Both the position numbers and the translations under genes were made by a program. A stretch of 64,000 bases of DNA, taken from an uncultured Phascolarctobacterium sp. GTDB taxonomy: Bacteria; Bacillota; Negativicutes; Acidaminococcales; Acidaminococcaceae. Shown here piece after piece: positions 36,595 to 44,989 of this stretch. The DNA lies in NCBI GenBank assembly GCA_900541915.1, contig UQLS01000001.1, positions 1 to 64,000 on the forward strand, written 5' to 3'. Positions within the stretch are counted from its first letter, which is position 1, and the number at the start of each line of letters is the position of its first letter. The notes under the pieces were generated by a model that saw only the letters and a program-made list of their open reading frames with translations, was not told the origin of the DNA and ran no database searches.

Positions 36595-36623
36595 TTTGCA
36601 TGACAAAACAGATATGTTATAAT
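36595..36623 (+). promoter_or_regulatory. Extended -10 promoter for transketolase
   Basis: TTTGCA (36595-36600) and TATAAT (36618-36623) are 17 bases apart, and TG lies one base before the -10 (TGTTATAAT). This is a strong promoter 38 bases upstream of the tkt start. Confidence 0.82.
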
Positions 36624-36660
36624 AATTTAAAATATAGTACAATATTGGAGGTTTTCCATA

Positions 36661-38646
36661 ATGCAGACAATGGACCAGGCTTGTGTAAATACTTTACGTT
36701 TTCTGGCAGCTGACCAGGTAGAAAAGGCGAAATCCGGACATCCGGGCTTTCCTTTGGGTACAGCTCCTTTGATGTATACTATTTGGGACCGTTTTATGAA
36801 TTATAATCCTGCTGATCCGCAATGGTTCAACAGAGACCGTTTTATCCTTTCTCCCGGCCATGGCAGTGCGCTTTTATATGCTATGCTTCATCTTGCTGGC
36901 TTTGATCTGCCTATGGAAGAACTGAAAAACTTCCGTCAATGGGGCAGCAAGACTCCGGGACATCCTGAGTATGGTCATACTGTCGGTGTAGATGCTTCTA
37001 CCGGACCGCTGGGTCATGGTTTTGCTATGGGTGTAGGCTTTGCTATTGCCGAAGCTATGCTGGCAGCAAAATATAACAAACCGGATTTTGCAGTTGTAAA
37101 TCATTACACCTATGGTCTGACTTCTGACGGTGACCTGATGGAAGGTGTTTCCTGTGAAGCTGCTTCTTTAGCAGGTACTTTGGGTCTTGGCAAACTTATT
37201 TATCTTTATGATGACAATAAGATTACCATTGAAGGCAGCACTGATATTGCCTTTACTGAAGACGTGGAAATGCGCTTTAAAGCTTATGGCTGGCAGGTAC
37301 TGCGTGTAGCAGATTCTGAAGATATTGAAGCAATGGAAGCTGCTATTAAAGAAGCGCAGGCTGATACAATGCATCCGTCTTTGATTATTGTACGCACTCA
37401 TATCGGTTTCGGCAGTCCGAAACAGGACAGCCCGTCCTGCCATGGCGAGCCTTTGGGCGGCGAAGCATTGGCTGCTACCAAAGAAAAAGCTGGCTGGCCG
37501 GCTGATAAGATGTTCTATGTTCCGGAAGAAGTAAGTGCTCATTTTGCTGATAAAAAACCGGCTTGTGCAGAAGCACAAAAAGCATGGAAAGCATTAATGG
37601 CTGATTACAAAGTAGTATATCCTGAACTTGCTGCTGAACTGGAATCTCGCATTAATGGTACTACTTTGGTAAATCTGGCAGCGCTGGAAGCAATTTTCGC
37701 AGATACTGCTAAAACTGCTACTCGTGAAGCCTCCGGAGAAATCATTCAAAAATTAGTTATGCAGCTGCCGAGCCTTGTTGGCGGCAGTGCTGACCTTGGT
37801 CCTTCCAACAAAACTATCATGAAGAACGAAGGCTTCTTCAGCCGTGTTGACCGTAAAGGCAGAAATATTCATTTTGGTGTTCGTGAACATGCTATGGGTA
37901 CTGTGGTAAACGGTATCTCTCTGCATGGTGGTTTCATTCCGTTTGGCGGTACCTTCCTGGTATTTGCAGACTTTATGCGTCCTGCAATCAGAATGGCTGC
38001 GCTTATGGGAATTAGAGCAATCTTCGTACTGACCCATGACAGTATTGCATTAGGTGAAGATGGTCCTACTCATCAGCCGATAGAAACAACTATGGCTCTG
38101 CGTATGATTCCTAACGTAAGCGTATTCCGTCCCGCAGATGCGCTGGAAACTGCTGCAGCATGGCAGCAGGCTTGCATGAATCTGCATAAACCTACCTGTT
38201 TGCTGCTGAGCCGTCAAAAATTACCGGTACTGCATCAATATGCTCAGCTTGTACATGAGAATGCTTATAAAGGTGCTTATGTATTAAGTCCAGCAAAAGA
38301 AAAAGCTGCTGCTGTTTTGATTGGTACTGGCAGCGAGGTACATCTGGCTTTGGCTGCACAGGAAAAACTTGCTGCTGAAGGCATTGATGTAAGCGTTGTA
38401 TCCATGCCCAGCTGGGATGCCTTTGAAAATCAAAGCGCAGAATACAAGGAAAGCGTATTGCCGCATGATGCAGTTAAGATTGCTGTAGAAGCTGGCGTAC
38501 CTTATGGCTGGAGCCGTTATACCGGCAGTGATAACAATGTTATCGGTATCACTCAGTTTGGTGCTTCCGCTCCTGGCGATGTGATGATGGAGAAATACGG
38601 CTTTACTGTGGAAAACGTTGTTGCAAAAGTAAAAGAAGTTCTGTAA
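36661..38646 (+). CDS. tkt: Transketolase
   Basis: Transketolase moves two-carbon units between sugar phosphates in the non-oxidative pentose phosphate pathway. The 661-residue protein is single-chain full length: KSGHPGFPLGTAPLMYTIW near the N-terminus, TPP motif (SDGDLMEGVSCEAASLAG through DDNKITIEG), GGSADLGPSNKT, FGVREHAMG and DSIALGEDGPTHQPIE. Start preceded by TTGGAGG. It has its own promoter and terminator. Confidence 0.96.
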   Translation: MQTMDQACVNTLRFLAADQVEKAKSGHPGFPLGTAPLMYTIWDRFMNYNPADPQWFNRDRFILSPGHGSALLYAMLHLAGFDLPMEELKNFRQWGSKTPGHPEYGHTVGVDASTGPLGHGFAMGVGFAIAEAMLAAKYNKPDFAVVNHYTYGLTSDGDLMEGVSCEAASLAGTLGLGKLIYLYDDNKITIEGSTDIAFTEDVEMRFKAYGWQVLRVADSEDIEAMEAAIKEAQADTMHPSLIIVRTHIGFGSPKQDSPSCHGEPLGGEALAATKEKAGWPADKMFYVPEEVSAHFADKKPACAEAQKAWKALMADYKVVYPELAAELESRINGTTLVNLAALEAIFADTAKTATREASGEIIQKLVMQLPSLVGGSADLGPSNKTIMKNEGFFSRVDRKGRNIHFGVREHAMGTVVNGISLHGGFIPFGGTFLVFADFMRPAIRMAALMGIRAIFVLTHDSIALGEDGPTHQPIETTMALRMIPNVSVFRPADALETAAAWQQACMNLHKPTCLLLSRQKLPVLHQYAQLVHENAYKGAYVLSPAKEKAAAVLIGTGSEVHLALAAQEKLAAEGIDVSVVSMPSWDAFENQSAEYKESVLPHDAVKIAVEAGVPYGWSRYTGSDNNVIGITQFGASAPGDVMMEKYGFTVENVVAKVKEVL

Positions 38647-38656
38647 TATATAATAT

Positions 38657-38706
38657 GCAGGCGCAGGCATAGTGCTTATGAAGATAAGCCTGTGCCTGCT
38701 TTTTTA
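38657..38706 (+). terminator. Terminator after tkt
   Basis: A 12-pair stem GCAGGCGCAGGC/GCCTGTGCCTGC with a long loop runs into TTTTTT. The beta-lactamase gene starts 12 bases later with no promoter seen in the gap, so its expression may depend on read-through. Confidence 0.88.
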
Positions 38707-38717
38707 TTGGGGGAAAG

Positions 38718-39536
38718 ATGCGCAGAAAGTTTAGTATTTGTGCTGTAATATTATGTATCTTATTAATAATGCCTTGCAGCGTACATGCTTTTGAGAAAGA
38801 AAATGGTATTGCAAATGTTTTTGCAAAATATAATCTTACCGGTACATTTATTATGTATGATATAAGTAATAAAAAGTATCTGATGTATAACAGTGCCAGA
38901 GCATTTAAGCGGTTTTCTCCCGGTTCTACCTTTAAAATACCGCATAGCTTGATTGCTTTAGAAACTGGTTGTGTGCATGGTGTTGATGAAGTGTTTTATC
39001 ATTATAGCAATGAGCCGGTTTTTCTTGAAAGCTGGAAAAGTGATGCCAGTTTGCAGAGTGCTATTAAAATTTCGCAGGTACCTGCTTATAAATACATGGC
39101 ATCTAAGATTGGCAAAAATCGCATGCAGGAGCATTTAAATAAACTGGATTATGGCAATAAGCAGATAGGTACAGAGAATGCTTTCTGGCTTGACAATTCT
39201 TTGCAGATAAGTCCTTATGAGCAGATTGAGTTTTTGAAGAAGCTGGTACTGCTGCAGCTGCCATACAGCGAAAGTAACCAGCAGGCAGTGCAAAAAATTT
39301 GTCTGCTTTCTATGGCTACCGATTGCAGCTGGTATGGTAAAACGGGATGGGCAACAGATAATGTTCAGATACCGATTGGCTGGTTTATAGGCTGGCTGTA
39401 TCAGGAAAAAAGTGGTAAGACGTATATTTTTGCTTTAAATGCAGATATTGCTTCTGCAGATGATTTGTATAAACGTGAAGCCTGTGTAAAGGATATTTTT
39501 GAGGCTTTGCATATTACTGATAAAGGAGTACGATAA
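38718..39536 (+). CDS. Class D (OXA-type) beta-lactamase
   Basis: This 272-residue protein has a signal peptide (hydrophobic residues about 6-20, likely cleaved after SVHA at 24) and the class D catalytic motifs in order: S70-T-F-K73 (nucleophile Ser and the Lys that would be carboxylated), S119-Q-V121, Y145-G-N147, FWL at 156-158 and K208-T-G-W211. It would act in the periplasm on penicillins and related drugs; spectrum cannot be read from sequence. The flanking KTGWAT is typical for the family. It is one base from thiD and appears to lead the thiamine operon, with no mobile element near, so it looks chromosomal and intrinsic. Confidence 0.9.
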   Translation: MRRKFSICAVILCILLIMPCSVHAFEKENGIANVFAKYNLTGTFIMYDISNKKYLMYNSARAFKRFSPGSTFKIPHSLIALETGCVHGVDEVFYHYSNEPVFLESWKSDASLQSAIKISQVPAYKYMASKIGKNRMQEHLNKLDYGNKQIGTENAFWLDNSLQISPYEQIEFLKKLVLLQLPYSESNQQAVQKICLLSMATDCSWYGKTGWATDNVQIPIGWFIGWLYQEKSGKTYIFALNADIASADDLYKREACVKDIFEALHITDKGVR

Positions 39537-39537
39537 C

Positions 39538-40341
39538 ATGAAGCATTTGTTGACTATTGCCGGCAGTGACAGCAGCGGTGGTGCTGGTATTCAGGCAGAT
39601 TTGAAGACCTTTGCTGCTCATGGCACATTCGGCATGAGTGTAATAACAGCGGTAACAGCTCAGAATACCTGCGGTGTTACCAAAGTGCAGGATATAGATT
39701 GTGAAATTGTACAGGCACAGATAGAAGCTGTATTTAATGATATAAGAGTTGATGCAGTAAAAATTGGGATGGTATCACGACCGGAGATTATTGAAACTAT
39801 TGCTGATTGCCTGCTGAAATATAAACCGAAAATAATTGTGGTAGACCCTGTTATGATTTCTAAAAGCGGTTATCCGCTGTTAGCTCCGGAAGCTTGTGAA
39901 ACCTTAATCAAGAGATTATTACCTTTGGCTACTCTTTTGACACCTAATTTGCCGGAAACAGAAGCTATTACTGGGATGAAAGTAAAAAATAAAGCTGATA
40001 TGCTGCTGGCTGCTGAAAAAATTATTGCTCTTGGTGTGAAGGCTGTGCTGGTTAAAGGCGGGCATCTGGAAGACCAAGCTGATGATTTATTATTTGATGG
40101 CAAACAGGAAATATGGTTCAGCGGTAAGAGAATTGCTACTAAAAATACCCATGGCACAGGGTGCACTCTGTCCAGTTCTTTAGCAGCAAATCTGGCTAAA
40201 GGGATGAATCTTGCAGATGCGGTTGCTGCGTCTAAACAATATGTAACAGAAGCGATAGCACATAGCCTTGCTATAGGCAGTGGCTGTGGGCCGACGCATC
40301 ATTTTGTGGATTTATACAGAAAGGCAGGAATTTTAGAATAA
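39538..40341 (+). CDS. thiD: Hydroxymethylpyrimidine/phosphomethylpyrimidine kinase
   Basis: ThiD phosphorylates HMP and HMP-P for thiamine synthesis or salvage. The 267-residue ribokinase-fold protein shows LTIAGSDSSGGAGIQADLKTFAAHG, the MISKSGYPLL loop, LTPNLPEAE-like LTPNLPETEAI, VKGGH and the anion-hole motif THGTGCTLSSS. I chose the ATG at 39538, one base after the beta-lactamase stop and preceded by GGAG; an upstream in-frame ATG at 39499 lies inside the previous gene. It overlaps thiM by one base. Confidence 0.95.
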   Translation: MKHLLTIAGSDSSGGAGIQADLKTFAAHGTFGMSVITAVTAQNTCGVTKVQDIDCEIVQAQIEAVFNDIRVDAVKIGMVSRPEIIETIADCLLKYKPKIIVVDPVMISKSGYPLLAPEACETLIKRLLPLATLLTPNLPETEAITGMKVKNKADMLLAAEKIIALGVKAVLVKGGHLEDQADDLLFDGKQEIWFSGKRIATKNTHGTGCTLSSSLAANLAKGMNLADAVAASKQYVTEAIAHSLAIGSGCGPTHHFVDLYRKAGILE

Positions 40342-41162
40342 TGGATTTGAAAGCTCAGTTTGGTGATATTGTTGATAAATTACGTAAGCAAAGACCAGTT
40401 ATACATCATATAACTAATTATGTTACAGCAGAAAGCTGTGCCGATATGGCATTAGCTGCCGGTGCTTCTCCTGTTATGGCAGATGACCCTGAAGAAGTAG
40501 AAGAGATTACTGCCGGAGCAGATGCTTTACTGCTTAACCTTGGTACGCTTAATTTTAATAAGATGATTGCCATGGAAAAAGCCGTAGCTGTAGCTAAGGC
40601 TAAAGGCATACCTGTTATTTTGGACCCGGTAGGCGTAATGGCTTCTTCCATGCGCTTGAATTTTGCTGTCAAGCTGCTTAATAAGGGCTATATCAGTATT
40701 GTACGCGGTAATCATAGTGAATGTGTAGCGCTGCTGGCAAATAAAACAGGTGGTGCTGGCGTAGATAATATAGGCGGAACCGAAGAAGGCGATGCTTTAA
40801 AAACAGCCCAGGAGGCAGCTAAAAAATATAACTGTGTTTTTGCTGTAACTGGTGAAATTGATAATATCAGTAACGGTCATCAGGCAGTAGTACTTAATAA
40901 TGGACATCCGCTGCTGCAGGATATTACTGGCAGCGGCTGTATGGCGTCTACTTTATGCGCCTGCTGTGCTGCAGTGACAAAAGATATGCTGGCTGCTGCT
41001 GCTCTTGGCATAGTTATTATGGGACAGGGGGCAGAATTAGCGGCTAACTTTTTGGAAAAGAAAGATGGCCCAGGGATGTTTAAAGTACGCCTTTTAGACT
41101 GCGTTTACCATGTAACTACCAAGTGGAATGTTATCAATCTTAATCCGGAAAGAAAGAACTAA
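40341..41162 (+). CDS. thiM: Hydroxyethylthiazole kinase
   Basis: ThiM phosphorylates 4-methyl-5-hydroxyethylthiazole, the thiazole salvage step. The 273-residue protein shows PVIHHITNYVTAESCADMALAAGASPVMADDPEEV, the substrate NxGTL region (LLNLGTLN), DPVGVMASSMR and the catalytic GSGCMAS. Its start overlaps the thiD stop (TAATG). With thiD and thiE it forms a thiamine salvage operon. Confidence 0.96.
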   Translation: MDLKAQFGDIVDKLRKQRPVIHHITNYVTAESCADMALAAGASPVMADDPEEVEEITAGADALLLNLGTLNFNKMIAMEKAVAVAKAKGIPVILDPVGVMASSMRLNFAVKLLNKGYISIVRGNHSECVALLANKTGGAGVDNIGGTEEGDALKTAQEAAKKYNCVFAVTGEIDNISNGHQAVVLNNGHPLLQDITGSGCMASTLCACCAAVTKDMLAAAALGIVIMGQGAELAANFLEKKDGPGMFKVRLLDCVYHVTTKWNVINLNPERKN

Positions 41163-41163
41163 G

Positions 41164-41796
41164 ATGAAACCTATTCTTGATTACAGTATTTATCTGGTTA
41201 CAGATGAAAATTGTCTGCATGGCCGCTGCCTGTTAGAAGCAGTGGAAGAAGCTTTGCAGGCAGGAGTGACGCTGCTGCAGTATCGTGGTAAAGCCAAAAA
41301 TGGTGCTGAGATGTATAAAGAGACAGTTAGCCTTAAAGCATTGGCAGATAAATATCGTGTACCGCTCATTATTAATGACAGAATAGATATTGCTCTGGCT
41401 GTCGGAGCTGCTGGTGTACATCTTGGTCAGGATGATTTGCCTTGCAAAATAGCGCGTGGTATCTGCGGTGATGATTTTATTATTGGTGTTTCTGCACATA
41501 ATGAGCAGGAGGCCGTGCAGGCACTTGCCGATGGCGCTGATTATCTTGGCAGCGGTGCTGTTTTTGGCAGTAATACAAAGACCGATGTTAATACATTGGG
41601 CGTAGATAAATTAGCACGTGTTTGCCAAAGCGTAACTATACCTGTCGTTGGTATAGGAGGAATTACTGCAGATAATTATGAACTTGTATTATCTGCAGGT
41701 GCTGACGGTGCGGCAGTGGTAAGCGGTATTCTTGGTGCAGCCGATATTAAGCAGGCTGTAAATAGATTTAAGAAAATATATAATTCTTTTAAATAA
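41164..41796 (+). CDS. thiE: Thiamine-phosphate synthase
   Basis: ThiE joins HMP-PP and thiazole phosphate to thiamine phosphate. The 210-residue TIM barrel shows LLQYRGKAKNGAEMY, PLIINDRIDIALAVGAAGVHLGQDDLP, GVSAHNEQEA, YLGSGAVFGSNTK and the phosphate-binding VGIGGI. I chose the ATG at 41164, one base after the thiM stop; the SD is GGAAAG. It is the last gene of the operon. No TPP riboswitch is seen upstream of thiD. Confidence 0.95.
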   Translation: MKPILDYSIYLVTDENCLHGRCLLEAVEEALQAGVTLLQYRGKAKNGAEMYKETVSLKALADKYRVPLIINDRIDIALAVGAAGVHLGQDDLPCKIARGICGDDFIIGVSAHNEQEAVQALADGADYLGSGAVFGSNTKTDVNTLGVDKLARVCQSVTIPVVGIGGITADNYELVLSAGADGAAVVSGILGAADIKQAVNRFKKIYNSFK

Positions 41797-41810
41797 AAGG
41801 ATTTCAAAGT

Positions 41811-41849
41811 AAAAAGCTCAAGACGAAATTATTCGTCTTGAGCTTTTTT
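41811..41849. terminator. Bidirectional terminator between thiE and the secretin gene
   Basis: A stem of about 15 pairs (AAAAAGCTCAAGACGAA with TTCGTCTTGAGCTTTTT) has A-rich and T-rich flanks on both sides, so it can serve both convergent units. The last codons and stop of the secretin gene (stop at 41829-41831 on the minus strand) lie within the stem. Confidence 0.93.
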
Positions 41850-43127
41850 GTGTACTGAATTATGAATGTTTTCCTGTGGAACGGCAGTTTCAAGCAGCTG
41901 CTGATTATAAATTGCAGGGGAACTTCCTGCTTCGGTAATATAAGGAGTCAGAATCATTAAGACTTCTGTTTTAACTTTACGTGTAGTACGATTTTTAAAT
42001 AATTCACCCAGTAAGGGAATATTAGAAAGCAGTGGGATTTTTTGAATACTTTTTTGTTCCTCTTCATTAATTAAGCCGCCGATTACAAGAGTTTCACCGC
42101 TGTGCATACGTACGTTAGTGTCAGCAGTACGACTGGTAATTTTATAGTTGTGTATTTCACTGACCAATGTAGGTGTACTTACTTCTGTGTGTACGCTGGC
42201 CGTAATTGTTTTGCTGTCGCTGCTGACAATAGGGGTATAGTTTAGCTTGATACCTGCATCCAGATATTCGGTAGCAGTATATGTACCGCTGCTGTCATGT
42301 TTCTCGGTTTGTACAGGTATGTGGTCTCCGATGAAAATACTTGCTTCCTTTCCAGGTACAGTAATAATACGCGGTGTAGCAAGTATTTTGGCTTTTCCGT
42401 CAGCGAAAAGAGCATTTAAGGCAGCATTAAAGTTAAATGTGTAACCATGCCAGAACTTAAAGCTGCCGCCAAAATATTCGTTATCGCTGCTATTATCAGA
42501 GTCAGTATTATCTGATTTATGATCTTCATTTCTTTGAGGAATAGTATCCCAATTCCAGCTTATGCCTAAGTTTTCAGACTGTTCTCTGTTAACGGCAATA
42601 ATTTTAGCTTCCAGAGTTACCTGCTGGGATGGTACATCTAGCGCAGCAAGTGCACTGCGCAGACGTTGTTCTTCTGCATTGCTGCCAGTAAAAAGTATAG
42701 TGTTGGTTAACGGGTCGATAGTGAGCTTACTATTGTTAAAAAGTGCTTTTAATGGTTCTGCAATATCCTGTGCTGGAACGTAATTTAGTTTATAGGCAGC
42801 AACACTGCTATTATATTTAGTAAGATTCTCCTGCGATGAGACTAGTATGACATCATCTATCGTGCGGTAGCTTAAACCTTTAGCAGCAGTGATGATGTCA
42901 AGTGCAGCTGTAAGCGGCAATTCATGTATATTGATACTGATGCGTCCTTTTACAGTATCGTCCGTAATGATGTTTTTGCCTGAAATAGATGCTGCTGCCT
43001 GCAGCACGTCTTTGATTTCTGCGTTTTGTACCTGCAGTGAAACTGTATCTGCTGCATTCGCTGGTGTGCTGTTCAGCATAAGAAGGCAAGCAGCAGAAAA
43101 AGTCATTAAGAAATTTTTTAGTTTCAT
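41829..43127 (-). CDS. Outer-membrane secretin (PilQ/GspD-like)
   Basis: Secretins form the outer-membrane channel of type IV pili and type II secretion. This 432-residue protein has a signal peptide (about residues 1-25, cleavage after NAA or NAAD), an STN/N0-like domain (LQVQNAEIKDVLQAAASISGKNIITDD), a secretin_N domain (about 108-165), a short Asp/Ser-rich insert (about 204-220), and the secretin core ending with IPLLSNIPLLGELFKNR and a transmembrane-lip region. It is short for PilQ (about 700) and lacks AMIN domains. It follows the PilP-like gene by 3 bases. It is direct evidence for an outer membrane. Confidence 0.88.
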   Translation of the reverse strand: MKLKNFLMTFSAACLLMLNSTPANAADTVSLQVQNAEIKDVLQAAASISGKNIITDDTVKGRISINIHELPLTAALDIITAAKGLSYRTIDDVILVSSQENLTKYNSSVAAYKLNYVPAQDIAEPLKALFNNSKLTIDPLTNTILFTGSNAEEQRLRSALAALDVPSQQVTLEAKIIAVNREQSENLGISWNWDTIPQRNEDHKSDNTDSDNSSDNEYFGGSFKFWHGYTFNFNAALNALFADGKAKILATPRIITVPGKEASIFIGDHIPVQTEKHDSSGTYTATEYLDAGIKLNYTPIVSSDSKTITASVHTEVSTPTLVSEIHNYKITSRTADTNVRMHSGETLVIGGLINEEEQKSIQKIPLLSNIPLLGELFKNRTTRKVKTEVLMILTPYITEAGSSPAIYNQQLLETAVPQENIHNSVHKKAQDE

Positions 43128-43130
43128 AAT

Positions 43131-43574
43131 CTAGTCTTCCAAATTCAGTATAATCTGTTGTTGCGAATCGGTCAGGATAGTTACTGTGTTTGATGTTAAA
43201 TTTTTGATTGTATAGGGACCAATTTTATCACCAGCGGTATGATAACTGCTTTGCCCGTTATATTCAAAAATACCAACAGTCTTATCTCCATGTGCTATTA
43301 TTCCACGTAAAATGGGTAGGGCGGTTACGGACACAGCTTTGTTCTCCGGAACTACATTGTCTATAGTTCTGCTGGATAAAAAAGGATTGCGGAGCGGAAC
43401 TGCAGGCTGTACAGGTATGTAGCTTTTAAATCGAGCTGTTTTAACAGGTAAAGCAGCATTATTTGCCGCTGCCGGACTTTGAAATTTATAACTATAATAA
43501 GCTGATCCAAAAATTAAAATACAGGATGTTATTCGCAGAAACGAATGTTTGTGAGATGCGTAATATCTTTTCAT
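43131..43574 (-). CDS. PilP/GspC-like pilus assembly protein
   Basis: This 147-residue protein has one N-terminal transmembrane helix (about residues 13-31), a proline-containing linker, the conserved NPF (about residues 63-65) and a small beta domain, LRGIIAHGDKTVGIFEYNG then GPYTIKNLTSNTVTILTD. The pattern is that of the homology-region domain of PilP and GspC, inner-membrane or lipoprotein partners of the secretin. It is placed directly upstream of the secretin gene in the same direction, as pilP precedes pilQ. The assignment rests on layout and context; there is no lipobox. Confidence 0.7.
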   Translation of the reverse strand: MKRYYASHKHSFLRITSCILIFGSAYYSYKFQSPAAANNAALPVKTARFKSYIPVQPAVPLRNPFLSSRTIDNVVPENKAVSVTALPILRGIIAHGDKTVGIFEYNGQSSYHTAGDKIGPYTIKNLTSNTVTILTDSQQQIILNLED

Positions 43575-43611
43575 ATGAACTCTTCTTTGCGGTAAAATAA
43601 AAAGCTTTTAC

Positions 43612-43640
43612 ATTCTAATACAATTTTTTACCTTTGACAA
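43612..43640 (-). promoter_or_regulatory. Promoter of the PilP-like/secretin unit
   Basis: Read on the minus strand, TTGTCA (43635-43640) and TAGAAT (43612-43617) are 17 bases apart. Transcription would start about 30 bases before the PilP-like start codon. Confidence 0.75.
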
Positions 43641-43688
43641 TTCAATATTGTGAAAATAATGAAAAATCTATAAATTCAAATAATTCAA

Positions 43689-43716
43689 TTGTTTTATTTT
43701 GAAAAAGTGCTAGAAT
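43689..43716 (+). promoter_or_regulatory. Promoter of the pilB-pilT unit
   Basis: TTGTTT (43689-43694) is followed after 16 bases by TAGAAT (43711-43716), with TG one base before it (extended -10, TGCTAGAAT). It is divergent from the PilP-like promoter; about 50 bases separate the two -35 hexamers. Confidence 0.65.
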
Positions 43717-43760
43717 AAAGCGTATTGCAGTTTATCAATATAGAGGACGGAGTATAATAC

Positions 43761-44978
43761 GTGGACAAGAAATATTTTGCAAGTGATAAAAATGGGTTTG
43801 ATGGTATAAGTACGAATGGAAATGATATGCAGGCCGCAGATATTGTAGAAAATATTTTTTCAAAGGCGATTAAACTTCATGCCAGTGATATTCATATTGA
43901 GCCCTTGGATACAAAAACAAGTGTAAGACTAAGGATAGATGGTCTGCTGCGACTAATAGAAGATATTCCTGCTGCCAGACATAATTCGGTTATTTCCCGA
44001 ATCAAGGTACTGTGCGGTATGGATATTGCTGAAAAACGAGTACCACAGGATGGCAGACTGGAGATTACTAGAGAAGGACGCTGCATTGATCTGCGTATTT
44101 CTACCTTACCTACCATCAGAGGTGAAAAAATTGTCATCAGAGTTCTTGATAAAGAGAGAACTTTGTTTTCATTGAATCAGCTGGACTTTTCTGAAGAAAA
44201 TCTTAAATTATACCAAAGTATGTACAAAACTGCGCGCGGTATTGTTTTAATTACAGGACCTACCGGCAGCGGTAAGTCTACAACCTTATATGCTACTTTA
44301 AATGAGCTGAATACACAGGAGCAGAATATTATTACGATTGAGGATCCCGTTGAATATAAAATTGCCGGTATTAATCAGGTTGCAGTAAATCCGAAAACAG
44401 GTCTTACCTTTGCCAAAGGACTGCGGGCTATTGTTAGACAAGACCCAAACATTATTATGGTAGGAGAGATACGTGATGCGGAAACAGCACAAATTGCAAT
44501 TCAATCAGCGTTAACTGGTCATCTGGTATTAAGTACTTTGCATACTAACAGCGCGGCCGGTGCAGTTACAAGATTATTAGATATGGGAATTGAGCCTTTT
44601 CTTTTGGCGTCTGCGGTACGTGGTGTAGTTGCTCAGAGATTGGTCAGAAAAATTTGTCCGCATTGCTGTAAGCAGTATGAGGCAGAATATTGGGAAAAGA
44701 ATTTCTTGCATGCACCTGCTAAGAGGGAACTACTCCTGCAGCGAGGAGAGGGCTGTGAAAAGTGTGGTTTCACTGGTTATAAAGGAAGAATGGCAGTACA
44801 GGAGGTATTGCCGATAACCGAACAAATAACTAGTCTTATTTTGCATCATGACAGTGAGGCGATGATACAGGAGGCTGCACGTCAGCACGGTTTTATAAGC
44901 TTAAAACAAGATGGCATTGATAAGGTGATGGCAGGATATACGACTGTTGCCGAGCTGATACGCTCAGTATGCAGCTGA
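43761..44978 (+). CDS. Type IV pilus assembly ATPase (PilB/GspE)
   Basis: This 405-residue ATPase drives pilus extension. It has the GspE core: ASDIHIEPLD at about residues 41-50, Walker A GPTGSGKST at 166-174, the Asp box IITIEDPVEY, Walker B IIMVGEIRDAETA, the His box LVLSTLHTNSA and a C-terminal zinc-binding CPHCC/CEKCG motif typical of extension ATPases. It lacks the N-terminal MshEN-type domain of full-length PilB (about 560 residues). It begins with GTG at 43761, 8 bases after GGACGGAG. The pilT gene follows. Confidence 0.9.
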   Translation: MDKKYFASDKNGFDGISTNGNDMQAADIVENIFSKAIKLHASDIHIEPLDTKTSVRLRIDGLLRLIEDIPAARHNSVISRIKVLCGMDIAEKRVPQDGRLEITREGRCIDLRISTLPTIRGEKIVIRVLDKERTLFSLNQLDFSEENLKLYQSMYKTARGIVLITGPTGSGKSTTLYATLNELNTQEQNIITIEDPVEYKIAGINQVAVNPKTGLTFAKGLRAIVRQDPNIIMVGEIRDAETAQIAIQSALTGHLVLSTLHTNSAAGAVTRLLDMGIEPFLLASAVRGVVAQRLVRKICPHCCKQYEAEYWEKNFLHAPAKRELLLQRGEGCEKCGFTGYKGRMAVQEVLPITEQITSLILHHDSEAMIQEAARQHGFISLKQDGIDKVMAGYTTVAELIRSVCS

Positions 44979-44989
44979 GAGAAGGTGTT

